Part shown: positions 1 through 8,019 of the stretch, in pieces
Numbering within the stretch: position 1 is the first letter of the stretch
How the letters are laid out: each line of letters begins with the position of its first letter
Source: JALOLG01 sp963776935
GTDB taxonomy: Bacteria; Actinomycetota; Acidimicrobiia; Acidimicrobiales; Ilumatobacteraceae
NCBI GenBank assembly: GCA_963776935.1
Contig: CAVZOP010000009.1
Span: forward strand, 124,001 to 188,000
Reading direction: 5' to 3'
DNA length: 64,000 nucleotides
Translations under genes and position numbers: made by a program
The notes under the pieces: model-generated
What the model was told of the DNA's origin: nothing
What the model saw: the letters and a program-made list of their open reading frames with translations, nothing else
The model's database searches: none

Positions 1-653
1 GCCTTGAACGTCGGTCCGAACGCCAGGGGCCGTCGCCGGTCGACCGGCAGCGTCTCGCCGAACCGGTACGACCACACGATCGCGCCGACCGCCATCAGCC
101 CAGGGGCGGCCATCGTGAGCCGCCATCCGCCGATCCGGACGAGCCCCTCACCGATCGTCGGCGCGATCACCGGTGCGATGAGGAACACCGCCATGACGAC
201 CGACATCACGCGCGCCATGCGGTTGCCCTCGTAGAGGTCGCGAGCGATCGCCACCCGCAGCACGCCCGATCCGGCCGCGCCGAGCCCCCACACGAACCGG
301 CACAGGAGCAGCACCGTCATCGAGGGGGCGAACGTGGCGCCCGCCGCGCCGAGCACGTACACGATCATCCCGGCCCGCAGCACCGGGCCGCGTCCGAACC
401 GGTCGGAGAACGGGCCGTAGAACAGGTGCCCGAGGGCGGCGCCGATGAAGAACGAGGTGATGATGAGTGAGACGCGGTTGTCGGCGGCGATCAGATCGAA
501 GTGATCGCGGATCTCGTCGAACGCCGGGAGCGCGGTGTCGATGCTGACCGCCATGAGGGCTGACAGGAACGCGAGGTAGACGACGACGTGGCGATCCGAC
601 CTCCGCCGCGCATCCGGTGCCTCGGACCGTGACTCGACGACCTCGGCCGTCAC
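1..653 (-). CDS. MFS drug-resistance exporter, Bcr/CflA type (N-terminal part, cut by window edge)
   Basis: First 217 codons of a major facilitator superfamily transporter; the rest lies beyond base 1. The family role is proton-coupled efflux across the cytoplasmic membrane, and the substrate cannot be read. A charged N-terminus of about 22 residues precedes the first membrane helix. The loop 2-3 motif A, GHLFYGPFSDRFGR, is intact at about residues 75-88, and a Gly/Pro-rich helix (FLIAPVIAPTIGEG) stands where the antiporter motif C is expected. I chose the GTG at 651-653; no strong ribosome site supports it. The gene is divergent from the acyl-CoA synthetase at 918. Confidence 0.8.
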   Translation of the reverse strand, partial: MTAEVVESRSEAPDARRRSDRHVVVYLAFLSALMAVSIDTALPAFDEIRDHFDLIAADNRVSLIITSFFIGAALGHLFYGPFSDRFGRGPVLRAGMIVYVLGAAGATFAPSMTVLLLCRFVWGLGAAGSGVLRVAIARDLYEGNRMARVMSVVMAVFLIAPVIAPTIGEGLVRIGGWRLTMAAPGLMAVGAIVWSYRFGETLPVDRRRPLAFGPTFK

Positions 654-791
654 GACCGGCGCGATCGCGGTCGGCTGACGTCGACCGAACGGGGGGTCCG
701 GAGCTCCATCCAGCCATCGTGTCGGTTCGTGGTCGGCTGAGACAACTGCAGCGTTCGCCGGTGCGCACGTTCGACCACGCTCGATGGCGCC

Positions 792-821
792 CGATCGCGG
801 TCGATCACGGTCGATCACGGT
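792..821. repeat. Three 10-base direct repeats (CGATCRCGGT) in a divergent promoter region
   Basis: Three head-to-tail decamers, CGATCGCGGT then CGATCACGGT twice, lie between the divergent MFS exporter and the acyl-CoA synthetase. A 10-base period puts each copy on the same helix face, as in many operator arrays. A regulatory role is inference. The remainder of the 654-917 gap shows no other clear feature. Confidence 0.4.
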
Positions 822-917
822 CACCACGTCGCCTGCGCCGTCCCGAAGGTCGCCGCGTTCTGCGACGACGAGTCCGGCGGTTGAGGTGAGCGCCCCGGAG
901 TCTGATCTGATCAGGGC

Positions 918-2327
918 ATGGTTGCTTCACTCCTCCCTGCACTCGACGGAGCACACGACGATGTGGCCGACGCCGTCTGCTTCGGCGCCGAGACGACGTC
1001 GTGGTCGGGCCTCGCCGCTCGCGCCGGAGCCGTCGCGGCGCGGCTGACCGGCGTCGAGACGGTCGCCGTCGAGGCATCCCCGACGCTCGACACGGTCGTG
1101 GCGATCGTCGCCGGCCTGCGATCGGGTGTCGTCGTCGTCCCCGTCGCCGGCGACGCCGGACCGATGGAGCGTGAGCACATCCTGCGCGACTCGGGCGCCA
1201 CGGCGGTGCTCGGCGCGCCGGACTGGCCCGACGTCACGTTGGCGCGGATCGAACTCTCCGCCGGCGCGGGCGGCATGGAACCAGGCGGGAGTTCGACGAT
1301 TGACCTGTCCGACGCCGCGCCGGCCCTCGTGATGTATACGTCGGGCACGACCGGCCTTCCCAAGGGCGCCGTGTTGAGCCGCGGCGCGATCGCCGCCGAC
1401 CTCGACGGGCTCGCCGCGGCATGGGAGTGGACCGCGGACGACACGCTCGTGCACGGCCTCCCGCTGTTCCACGTCCACGGCCTGATCCTCGGTGTGCTCG
1501 GCCCGCTGCGCGTCGGATCGCGATTGGTGCACACCGGGCGGCCGACGCCGGCGGCGTACGCAGCTGCGCGCGGCACGCTGTACTTCGGGGTCCCGACCGT
1601 GTGGTCACGCGTCTGCGCCGAGCCGACGGCCGCCCGCGAGCTGCGCGGCGCTCGGCTGTTGGTGTCGGGCAGCGCGCCGCTGCCGGTCCCGGTGTTCGAG
1701 CAGATGGCCGAGCTGACGGGCCAGTCGCCCGTCGAGCGGTACGGGATGACCGAGACGCTCATCACGCTGTCGACGCGGGCGTCGGGCGAGCGCCGAGCCG
1801 GGTACGTCGGCATGCCGATCGAAGGAGTCGAGACCCGGTTGGTCGGCGACGACGGCGTGCTCACACCACACGACGGCGAGTCGATCGGCGAGTTGCAGGT
1901 GCGCGGTTCGACGCTGTTCTCGAGCTATCTCGGCCAACCCGAAGTGACCGCCCGATCGTTCGACGACGGCTGGTTCGTCACCGGCGACGCGGTCACGATC
2001 GGACCCGACGGGTTCCACCGCATCGTCGGGCGCAAGTCGATCGACATCATCAAGTCCGGTGGCTACAAGGTCGGCGCCGGCGAGGTCGAGGCGGCGCTGC
2101 TCGCCCATCCGGGTGTGGCGGAGGCGGCGGTGATCGGTGTCGCCGACGACGACCTGGGGCAGCGGATCGTCGGGTTCGTCGTCGGCGACGACGTCGACGG
2201 CGCAACGCTCGTCGACTTCGTCGCCGGGTTGCTCTCACACCACAAGCGGCCGCGCGAGGTGCACGTCGTCGACCAGTTGCCGCGCAACGCGATGGGCAAG
2301 ATCCAAAAGAACCAGCTGGCCCCGTGA
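918..2327 (+). CDS. MatB-like malonyl-/acyl-CoA synthetase (AMP-forming)
   Basis: Adenylate-forming enzyme, 469 residues, that would activate a carboxylic acid with ATP and load it on CoA. The P-loop YTSGTTGLPKGA lies near residue 139, PLFHVHGL near 182, the adenine/Mg motif RYGMTETL near 274, the hinge region GYKVGAGEVE near 380, and the catalytic C-terminal Lys in GKIQKNQL near 458. The short length and the FHVHGL, RYGMTET and PRNAMGKIQKN segments resemble malonyl-CoA synthetases (MatB) more than long-chain FadD enzymes; substrate remains an inference. The ATG at 918 gives the family-length N-terminus. It ends convergently with the FAH-family gene. A different short-chain acyl-CoA synthetase is the alternative. 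Confidence 0.85.
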   Translation: MVASLLPALDGAHDDVADAVCFGAETTSWSGLAARAGAVAARLTGVETVAVEASPTLDTVVAIVAGLRSGVVVVPVAGDAGPMEREHILRDSGATAVLGAPDWPDVTLARIELSAGAGGMEPGGSSTIDLSDAAPALVMYTSGTTGLPKGAVLSRGAIAADLDGLAAAWEWTADDTLVHGLPLFHVHGLILGVLGPLRVGSRLVHTGRPTPAAYAAARGTLYFGVPTVWSRVCAEPTAARELRGARLLVSGSAPLPVPVFEQMAELTGQSPVERYGMTETLITLSTRASGERRAGYVGMPIEGVETRLVGDDGVLTPHDGESIGELQVRGSTLFSSYLGQPEVTARSFDDGWFVTGDAVTIGPDGFHRIVGRKSIDIIKSGGYKVGAGEVEAALLAHPGVAEAAVIGVADDDLGQRIVGFVVGDDVDGATLVDFVAGLLSHHKRPREVHVVDQLPRNAMGKIQKNQLAP

Positions 2328-2352
2328 CCGGCCGCGGTCACCGAACGATCGT

Positions 2353-2395
2353 CGGGAAATGATCTTCCTGAATGATCGTCCCGAAATGATTCAGG
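2353..2395. terminator. Inverted repeats between convergent genes (possible bidirectional terminator)
   Basis: Between the stop of the acyl-CoA synthetase (2327) and the stop of the FAH gene (2391) there are nested inverted repeats. CCTGAAT (2367-2373) pairs with ATTCAGG (2389-2395), and CGGGA (2353-2357) pairs with TCCCG (2379-2383). The right arm overlaps the FAH stop codon. There is no T-tract, so intrinsic termination is only suggested. Confidence 0.4.
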
Positions 2396-3230
2396 GCGCG
2401 ACGCAGCGGGTGACGAGCTGGCCGATGCCTTCGATCTCGCTCACGAGCTCGTCACCGGGCTTCAGGAAGATCGGTGGGGTACGGGCGTAGCCGACCCCCG
2501 CCGGCGTTCCGGTGAAGATCAGGTCGCCCGCGTACATCGGCAGGATGTTCGAGATGTACTCGATGAGGAACGGCACGTCGAAGATCATCGACGACGTGCG
2601 GGCGTCCTGCAGCGTGGTGTCGCCGAGGCGGTCGGAGATGGCGAGGTCGGCCGGGTCTTCGAGCTCGTCGAGCGTCACCAGCCACGGCCCGGTCGGTCCG
2701 AAACCGGCGTACGACTTCGCCAGGCCCCATTGCGGGGCGGGACCCTTGCGCTGCAGCGTGCGGTCGGAGATGTCCTGGCCGATCGTGAAGCCCGCCACGT
2801 GCGACCACGCCGACGCCGCGGCGACCTTCCACGTCGGGCGGGCGATGACGGTGACCAGCTCGACCTCGTAGTCGGTGGTGTCGACCGGGATCACGACGTC
2901 GTGGCGTTGCCCGACGATGCATGCCGGCCACTTCGGGAACACGGTCGGCTCTTCGGGAGCGCTGAACGACCCCTCCGCGGCGTGGGCCCGGTAGTTGAGG
3001 CCGATCGCGAACACCTGCCGCGGGCGGGGGACCGGGGCGTCGAGCTTGGCCGGATCGACGTCGCCACCGCCGCTGGCGCCGACCTCGGCGCCCCAGGCCA
3101 CGAGCTCGTCCCAGCGGTCGAACACGGCCTGCGGTTCGGCGCCGAACTTCCCGGTACTCGCCCGCTCGACGTCGACGGCCGCGCCGTCGAGAAACGTGGT
3201 GAGCCGGCCGTCGATGTTCGCGAGTCGCAT
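2391..3230 (-). CDS. Fumarylacetoacetate hydrolase (FAH) family protein
   Basis: FAH-fold metal enzyme of about 279 residues. The family hydrolyses or decarboxylates C-C bonds in 2-keto acids late in aromatic degradation, or acts as acylpyruvase or oxaloacetate decarboxylase. The segments FAIGLNYRAHAAE (catalytic His/Glu loop), DYEVELVTVI (metal Glu), GQDISDR (metal Asp) and FTGTPAGVG near the end are present. Usual members read DYEAEL, so this is a mild variant. The start is taken at ATG 3230 because family members begin MRLAN; an in-frame GTG at 3257 overlaps the upstream stop as GTGA and could instead be used. Third gene of a unit with the flavin oxidoreductase and ECF41 sigma factor. Exact substrate unknown. 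Confidence 0.85.
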   Translation of the reverse strand: MRLANIDGRLTTFLDGAAVDVERASTGKFGAEPQAVFDRWDELVAWGAEVGASGGGDVDPAKLDAPVPRPRQVFAIGLNYRAHAAEGSFSAPEEPTVFPKWPACIVGQRHDVVIPVDTTDYEVELVTVIARPTWKVAAASAWSHVAGFTIGQDISDRTLQRKGPAPQWGLAKSYAGFGPTGPWLVTLDELEDPADLAISDRLGDTTLQDARTSSMIFDVPFLIEYISNILPMYAGDLIFTGTPAGVGYARTPPIFLKPGDELVSEIEGIGQLVTRCVAP

Positions 3231-3253
3231 GACCGGCGACGCTATCGCTGGCG

Positions 3254-4141
3254 TCACCGCAGCGCGGCGGGCGCGTCGAGGTGGCTCAGTTTGGTGGGAT
3301 TGCGCTGGGCGTGGATGGCGAGCACACGACCGTCACGAACATCGGCTCCGAACACGAGCCGGTCACCTCCTTCGAGCTCGAACACGACCATCGACTCGCC
3401 GTTGACCGTACGGATGTCGAACGACGAGGCCGTGAGCCGCTGGGCCAGGTTGAGCAGGAAGCGCGCCACCCGCTCGGCCCCGACCACCGGCCGCCGGGCG
3501 GCCCGACGTTCGGCGCCGCCGTCGCTGAGCAACACCACATCGGTGTCGAGCAGCGCGAGCAAGGCGTCGACGTCGCCGTCGCTCGTCGCCGCCAACAACC
3601 GAAGCAGCAGGTCGGGTCCGGCCGCTGACACCTCTGGCGGTCGCGCGGAACGCACCTTGTGGCGAGCTCGGTGGGCGATCTGGCGGCAGTTGTCCTCCGT
3701 CTTGCCGACCGCCGCGGCGATCACCCCGAACGGCTCACCGAAAACGTCGGCGAGCAGGAACACGGCGCGTTCGATGCCCGACAATGCGTCGAGCACGACG
3801 AGAAAGCCGAGCGTCAGCGACTCGGCGACCTCGGCAGCCGCGGCCGGATCGCCGTCGGCGAGTGCCACCGGCTCGGGCAGCCACGGACCGACGTAGTCCT
3901 CCCGGCGACGTGACACGGCGCGGAGGCGGTCGAGCGCCAACCGCGTCGTCGCCGTGGTCAGCCAGGCGGCGGGATTCTCGACAGCATCCCGATCGGTGCC
4001 GGACCAGCGGATCCAAGCGTCTTGGACGACATCCTCGGCGTCGGCCAACGACCCCAGCATTCGGTAGGCGAGCCCGAGCAGGCGGGGCCGTTCGATCTCG
4101 AACGCTCCGGATCGACGGTCGGGTGGATTCGAGTCCGTCAT
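3254..4141 (-). CDS. ECF41-type sigma factor (SigJ-like, fused C-terminal SnoaL-like domain)
   Basis: Extracytoplasmic-function sigma factor, 295 residues. Region 2 (LLGLAYRMLGSLADAEDVV, near residues 20-38) is followed by the PAAWLTTATTRLALDRLR segment, region 4 (DVFGEPFGVIAAAVGKTE) and a C-terminal SnoaL/NTF2-like extension containing SDGGAERRAARRPV and an NG-containing segment. The ECF41 family carries such an extension instead of a separate anti-sigma factor, and it modulates activity. Its ATG overlaps the stop of the flavin oxidoreductase gene (ATGA), so the two are coupled. ECF41 sigma factors typically sit beside, and transcribe, small oxidoreductase/epimerase genes. The promoter at 5418-5444 matches the family consensus, implying autoregulation. 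Confidence 0.93.
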   Translation of the reverse strand: MTDSNPPDRRSGAFEIERPRLLGLAYRMLGSLADAEDVVQDAWIRWSGTDRDAVENPAAWLTTATTRLALDRLRAVSRRREDYVGPWLPEPVALADGDPAAAAEVAESLTLGFLVVLDALSGIERAVFLLADVFGEPFGVIAAAVGKTEDNCRQIAHRARHKVRSARPPEVSAAGPDLLLRLLAATSDGDVDALLALLDTDVVLLSDGGAERRAARRPVVGAERVARFLLNLAQRLTASSFDIRTVNGESMVVFELEGGDRLVFGADVRDGRVLAIHAQRNPTKLSHLDAPAALR

Positions 4142-5409
4142 GCCACCCGGATCCGTCCAGCGGCACCGGCGTGGTGGGCCACGCGCGACCCGGCGACCGC
4201 GCCGCTGGCGAGCGCGGCGTCGGCCAGCAGGCCGTCGGGTCCCACCCAGTCACCCGCGACATACACACCGTCGATCCCGACGCTGTCGACGCCGGGGCGT
4301 CCGGCGAGGCCGCTGCCGGGCACGGGGACCGCGCTCGACACGATCATGCGGGCGAGGAATCGCTGCTCGATCACATCATCCTCCCTGATCCCGGCGGTGT
4401 GGGCCAACGCCCACAGCTCCGATCGGTCGGTGGCCGCATCGCGCGCGCCGTACCGCATGAGGTGGACCAGCGCGCGGCCGGCGGGCGCGAGGTCAGCAGC
4501 CGGTGCGTGCGTCGAGAGGTAGAGCGGCTCGCCCACGCCGAACACGACCTTCTTGGGCGGCGGCCGGCGCAGGCCGAGGTCGAGGCAGGCCACCGTCGTC
4601 GGTGGGCCGACTGGATCCCAGCCCGGCGGTTCGTGCAACACGGACGCGGCAGCACCCGGACTGCCGAGCGCCAGCACGCCGGCGCCGGCGCTGATGGTCG
4701 TGCCGTCGGCCAGCACGACGCGCGTGCCGACGTCTCCCGGGGCGACGAGCAGCACGGGCGCTCCGATCCGTACCTCCGCTCCGGCCTCGCGGGCTGACTG
4801 TTGGAGGCCGTCGACCAACACCTGCCAACCGCCGTCGAGGTAGCGCACCCCGTCGCTGATCGCCAGCTGGATCTGGGCGGCGACGGCGTCGGCGCTGATC
4901 GCCGTGAGGTCGTCGGCGTAGCTCGCCACGTGGGCGAGTGTGCGGAGGATGGCGGTGGCTCCGGGCCGGAGGTCCAGGCCGGTCAGCCACGCTTCGGCGC
5001 TGCGGGTGGCGAGGGTGGCCGGATCGACCGACCGGAGCCCGAACACGAACCGCGCCAGCTGCGCCTTGCCGACCGTGTCGACCAGCGTCGACCGCAAGGC
5101 CTTGCCAGCCGAGAACGGCAACGGCGACACCTTGCTGCCGGCGACGCCCCACTGGTCCGTCGACGGCGAGGCGCCGGGTGGTACGCCGACGCCGAGATCG
5201 CCGAGGATCCGAGCGGCGTGCCCGCCCAGGTAGAGGGCATGGGCGCCCTGGTTGAAGCGGAACCCGTTCCGTTCGTCCGTACGAGCGCGTCCGCCCGCCG
5301 AGTGCCCGTCGACGATCAGGACCCGCCGACCGGCCCGGGCCGCCGTCGCCCCCGCCGCCAGCCCGGCCAATCCGGCACCCACCACCACGACATCAAACGA
5401 AGTCTCCAT
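4138..5409 (-). CDS. FAD/NAD(P)-dependent oxidoreductase (amine oxidase/phytoene desaturase-like fold)
   Basis: Flavoprotein of 423 residues. The Rossmann motif VVVVGAGLAGLAAG begins within the first 10 residues, followed by the second FAD motif GGRARTDE and a C-terminal FAD-contacting segment YVAGDWVGPDGLLADAALAS. Such proteins oxidise amines or saturated C-C bonds; the substrate is unknown. I chose ATG 5409 over the ATG at 5427 because the latter lies between the -35 and -10 boxes of the ECF41-type promoter, so transcripts from that promoter begin at about ATG 5409. It heads a coupled unit with the sigma factor and FAH hydrolase and is the probable target of that sigma factor. Confidence 0.87.
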   Translation of the reverse strand: METSFDVVVVGAGLAGLAAGATAARAGRRVLIVDGHSAGGRARTDERNGFRFNQGAHALYLGGHAARILGDLGVGVPPGASPSTDQWGVAGSKVSPLPFSAGKALRSTLVDTVGKAQLARFVFGLRSVDPATLATRSAEAWLTGLDLRPGATAILRTLAHVASYADDLTAISADAVAAQIQLAISDGVRYLDGGWQVLVDGLQQSAREAGAEVRIGAPVLLVAPGDVGTRVVLADGTTISAGAGVLALGSPGAAASVLHEPPGWDPVGPPTTVACLDLGLRRPPPKKVVFGVGEPLYLSTHAPAADLAPAGRALVHLMRYGARDAATDRSELWALAHTAGIREDDVIEQRFLARMIVSSAVPVPGSGLAGRPGVDSVGIDGVYVAGDWVGPDGLLADAALASGAVAGSRVAHHAGAAGRIRVA

Positions 5410-5417
5410 ACCATCTC

Positions 5418-5444
5418 GACGCCGCATCCCCCCCAAACGTGACA
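5418..5444 (-). promoter_or_regulatory. ECF41-type promoter driving the oxidoreductase-sigma-FAH unit
   Basis: On the minus strand TGTCACG (5444-5438) and CGTC (5421-5418) are separated by exactly 16 bases. From memory of the ECF41 literature the target motif is TGTCACA-N16-CGTC, so only one base differs. The start codon ATG 5409 begins nine bases after the -10 box, predicting a leaderless transcript. Confidence 0.75.
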
Positions 5445-5452
5445 CCCCTCCC

Positions 5453-5501
5453 GTTCTGTCTGCCTCAGATGAAGCGTCGGCCCGTCTGAAGCAGACAGTT
5501 C
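5453..5501. repeat. 49-base inverted repeat, family E2, copy 1 (divergent promoter region)
   Basis: Arms GTTCTGTCTGC... and ...GCAGACAGTTC pair over about 19 positions with four mismatches, leaving an 11-base loop. A second 49-base copy with the same outer arms lies at 52362-52410. It sits between the divergent oxidoreductase and amidohydrolase promoters, and its right arm covers the -35 region of the latter. Operator or dispersed palindromic repeat; role unknown. Confidence 0.65.
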
Positions 5502-5510
5502 CGGGATCAC

Positions 5511-5516
5511 TACGAT
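5511..5516 (+). promoter_or_regulatory. -10 box TACGAT of the amidohydrolase gene (leaderless)
   Basis: TACGAT lies seven bases before the GTG start at 5524, so the first transcribed base should be the start codon. No TTGACA-like -35 is evident; the E2 palindrome occupies that region. Confidence 0.5.
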
Positions 5517-5523
5517 CGCTCGG

Positions 5524-6408
5524 GTGAGCGCGATCGATGTCGACTCGCTCGTCGCCATCGACGTGCACACCCACGTCGAGGTGTCGGGTGTCAGCGGGTG
5601 CGGCGCGCTGTCGCCAGAGCTCGAGGAGGCCGCCAACGAGTACTTCGGCGTCGTCGATCGGCACCGGCCGGCCGTCGGCGAGATGGCCGAGTATTACCGC
5701 CAACGGCAGATGGCCGCCGTCGTGTTCTCCGTCGATTCCCGCACGACGATGGGGGTGCCGCCGGTCCCGATCGACGAGATCGCCGAAGGTGCGGCGGCCA
5801 ACGCCGACGTGCTGATCGCCTTCGGCACGGTCGATCCGCACATGGGCCGGGCCGCCGTGCAGGAGGTCGAGCGGCAAGCCGACGAGCTCCACGTGAAGGG
5901 GTTCAAGTTCCATCCCAACACCCAGGCGTTCCACCCCAACGACCGGATGGCGTACCCGATCTACGAGGCGATCGCCGAGCGCGGCCTGATCTCGCTGTTC
6001 CACACCGGACAGACCGGTATCGGGGCCGGCGCCCGCGGTGGCGGTGGGATCAAGCTCAAGTACTCGAACCCGATGGACGTCGACGACGTCGCCGCCGACT
6101 TCCCCGACATGCCGATCATCCTCGCTCACCCGTCGTTCCCGTGGCAGGACGAGGCGCTCGCCGTCGCCACCCACAAGCCGCAGGTGTACATCGACCTGTC
6201 GGGCTGGTCGCCGAAGTACTTCCCGCCCAACCTTGTGCGCTACGCCAACACGTTGCTCCAGGACAAGGTGTTGTTCGGCTCCGACTTCCCGCTGATCACG
6301 CCCGACCGCTGGCTCCGCGACTTCGACACGCTCGAGATCAAGCCCGAGGTCAAGCCCAAGATCCTGAAGACCAACGCGGCCCGACTGCTGGGCCTGATCG
6401 CGCCCTGA
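5524..6408 (+). CDS. Amidohydrolase-2 family TIM-barrel enzyme (ACMSD/resorcylate decarboxylase-like)
   Basis: Metal-dependent hydrolase of the amidohydrolase_2 family, 294 residues, which hydrolyses or decarboxylates aromatic acids and related metabolites. The barrel motif DVHTHVE (HxH metal ligands, about residues 12-18), KGFKFHPN, FHTGQTG (His ligand), LAHPSFPW and the terminal GSDFPL (Asp ligand) are all present, so it should be catalytically intact. The GTG start follows a TACGAT -10 by seven bases. It is single-gene, facing the HpaB-family gene, with a long palindrome between the two stops. Substrate not determinable. Confidence 0.88.
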   Translation: MSAIDVDSLVAIDVHTHVEVSGVSGCGALSPELEEAANEYFGVVDRHRPAVGEMAEYYRQRQMAAVVFSVDSRTTMGVPPVPIDEIAEGAAANADVLIAFGTVDPHMGRAAVQEVERQADELHVKGFKFHPNTQAFHPNDRMAYPIYEAIAERGLISLFHTGQTGIGAGARGGGGIKLKYSNPMDVDDVAADFPDMPIILAHPSFPWQDEALAVATHKPQVYIDLSGWSPKYFPPNLVRYANTLLQDKVLFGSDFPLITPDRWLRDFDTLEIKPEVKPKILKTNAARLLGLIAP

Positions 6409-6415
6409 TCCAACG

Positions 6416-6464
6416 GTTTGTGTCACCGCCACCGGCGATCCTCGCCGAAGTCGGTGACACAAAC
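6416..6464. terminator. 49-base nested palindrome, family E1, copy 1 (probable bidirectional terminator)
   Basis: Perfect 12-base arms GTTTGTGTCACC (6416-6427) and GGTGACACAAAC (6453-6464) enclose an inner CGGCGA-TCC-TCGCCG hairpin. The AAAC/GTTT ends give each strand a short T-rich 3' flank. It fills the gap between convergent stops at 6408 and 6473. A copy with 45 of 49 identical bases lies at 63333-63381, also between convergent genes. Confidence 0.75.
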
Positions 6465-6472
6465 AGAGGGGA

Positions 6473-7933
6473 TCAGGCGCCCGGGTCGGTCAGCATTCGT
6501 TCGACGAGGTCGTAGGGGCGGGTGCGGTCGGAGTAGTTCTTGTGGCCGCCGATCCGGTTGGTCTTGGCGGACGCGAGGTAGTTGCGCTCGTACAGGTCGT
6601 TGCGGGCGCCAAGCGCGGAACCGACGAAGTCCCACGCCAGCCGGAACAGCGCCGCGCGCCGTTCGGCGTCGACCTCGTTGGCGCCGTGGAGGAACTCGTC
6701 GATCAGCGGCCGCAGCTCGGCGTCGTCGAGCATCGCCCGGCTCGGCGTGGCGAGCAGGTTGTGGCTGCCGATCACGGTGACGATCTCGGCGACGCGTGGG
6801 AACCACGTGGCGAGCATCCCCCGCATCGGGTGCAACGGCCGGGCGTCGGGGAACCACACGCCCCCTTCGCGCTCGTAGGCGAGCTCCTCGGCGAGCAGCA
6901 CCGCGTTGCGGGTGACCTCGACGTAGCCGAGCAGCTCGCCGAGCATCTCCTCGGTGCCCGGCGACGTGTCGTTGACGGCTTCGGCGAGGCGGGACGCGAG
7001 CCCGTAGGCGAACTCGAGCTTGGTGAGCGCCCGGATGGTGGTCTGCTGCATGATGTTCGGCCACCAGGCGGTGGGTCCCATCACCGAGTTGTAGACGTCG
7101 AGATCGGCGTCGATGAACACCCGCTCGCGTGGCACCTCGACGTCGTCGAAGATCACGAACGCGTCCTGCTCGTCGAAGCGCGACGACAGCGGACGATCGA
7201 AGTGCTTGGCGCCGGGAGTCGACACCGGGTCGCGACACAAGAACACGAGGCCGGGCGTGTCGATCGGGATCGAAAAGCTCAGTGCGTACTGGGGCGGGGT
7301 ACCCGGCGCCAGCGGGTGGCCGGGATACACGGCGATCTCGTCGGCGAACGGCGCGAGCGTGGCCAGGATGCGGGCGCCGCGCACGACGATCCCGTGCTCG
7401 GTGTCGCCGGTCTTGTGCAGGGGGACCGGGTTGTCGACGAGGTTGGCGTCGGTCGCCCGGTCGATCGTCGGATGGACGATCGTGTGGGTGAGCGAGATGT
7501 CCTCGAGCGCCAGCTGTCGTTGGAACGCGACGAGGTTGGCGTGGCCCTCGACGTTGGTGCGCTCGGGACCCTCCCACCATGAACGCTCGCCGGCGAATCC
7601 CGCGAACGTCACGTTCATGTAGTCGGGTGTGCGGCCCATCAGTCCCATCGACGTCTCGGCGATGCGGGCCAGCCCTTCGTGACGGCGCTTCAGGTCGGCC
7701 TTCGACCGCGGGATCATGTGGCTGACGTTGACCTGCTCTCCGGTCTCCGCGTCGTCCATCAGGCAGTCCGATTCGCACTCGAACTGCCGGTCGAACACGG
7801 CCGCCATCGACCTCGCGGCCTGCGCGAACGCCGGATGGTCGGTGACGTCGCCGACGCGTTCGTCGCCGACCCAGATGTTGGGCCGGCGCGCCGCCAACGC
7901 CTTCAGGAACTGATCCCCTGTCCTCGCCCCCAC
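6473..7933 (-). CDS. 4-hydroxyphenylacetate 3-monooxygenase (HpaB) family flavin-dependent hydroxylase
   Basis: 486-residue protein of the HpaB/acyl-CoA-dehydrogenase-like family: FADH2-dependent oxygenases that ortho-hydroxylate phenols, working with a separate flavin reductase. No reductase gene is nearby. Recognisable segments include SRSKADLKRRHEGL-type N-terminal helices, the central VHPTIDRATD block, FIDADLDVYN and the C-terminal GSHNLLATPSRAML and FDFVGSALGARN-like region. GTG 7933 is chosen because GGAGGGG stands seven bases upstream. Some family members instead isomerise or dehydrate acyl-CoA (4-hydroxybutyryl-CoA dehydratase type), so the reaction is not certain. Confidence 0.85.
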   Translation of the reverse strand: MGARTGDQFLKALAARRPNIWVGDERVGDVTDHPAFAQAARSMAAVFDRQFECESDCLMDDAETGEQVNVSHMIPRSKADLKRRHEGLARIAETSMGLMGRTPDYMNVTFAGFAGERSWWEGPERTNVEGHANLVAFQRQLALEDISLTHTIVHPTIDRATDANLVDNPVPLHKTGDTEHGIVVRGARILATLAPFADEIAVYPGHPLAPGTPPQYALSFSIPIDTPGLVFLCRDPVSTPGAKHFDRPLSSRFDEQDAFVIFDDVEVPRERVFIDADLDVYNSVMGPTAWWPNIMQQTTIRALTKLEFAYGLASRLAEAVNDTSPGTEEMLGELLGYVEVTRNAVLLAEELAYEREGGVWFPDARPLHPMRGMLATWFPRVAEIVTVIGSHNLLATPSRAMLDDAELRPLIDEFLHGANEVDAERRAALFRLAWDFVGSALGARNDLYERNYLASAKTNRIGGHKNYSDRTRPYDLVERMLTDPGA

Positions 7934-8019
7934 GGCAACCCCTCCCTGCGCGACGCTCGACCGGTCGACCCGGTCGGGCCGGACACACTGTCGCACGGTT
8001 GTGTAGCACGCTCGGGCGG

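Noticed and set aside
4138..6462. A 774-codon open frame on the minus strand spanning the oxidoreductase and amidohydrolase genes
   Set aside because: Only its 3' 423 codons encode the flavoprotein; the upstream part is antisense to the amidohydrolase and lies upstream of the mapped promoter motif.
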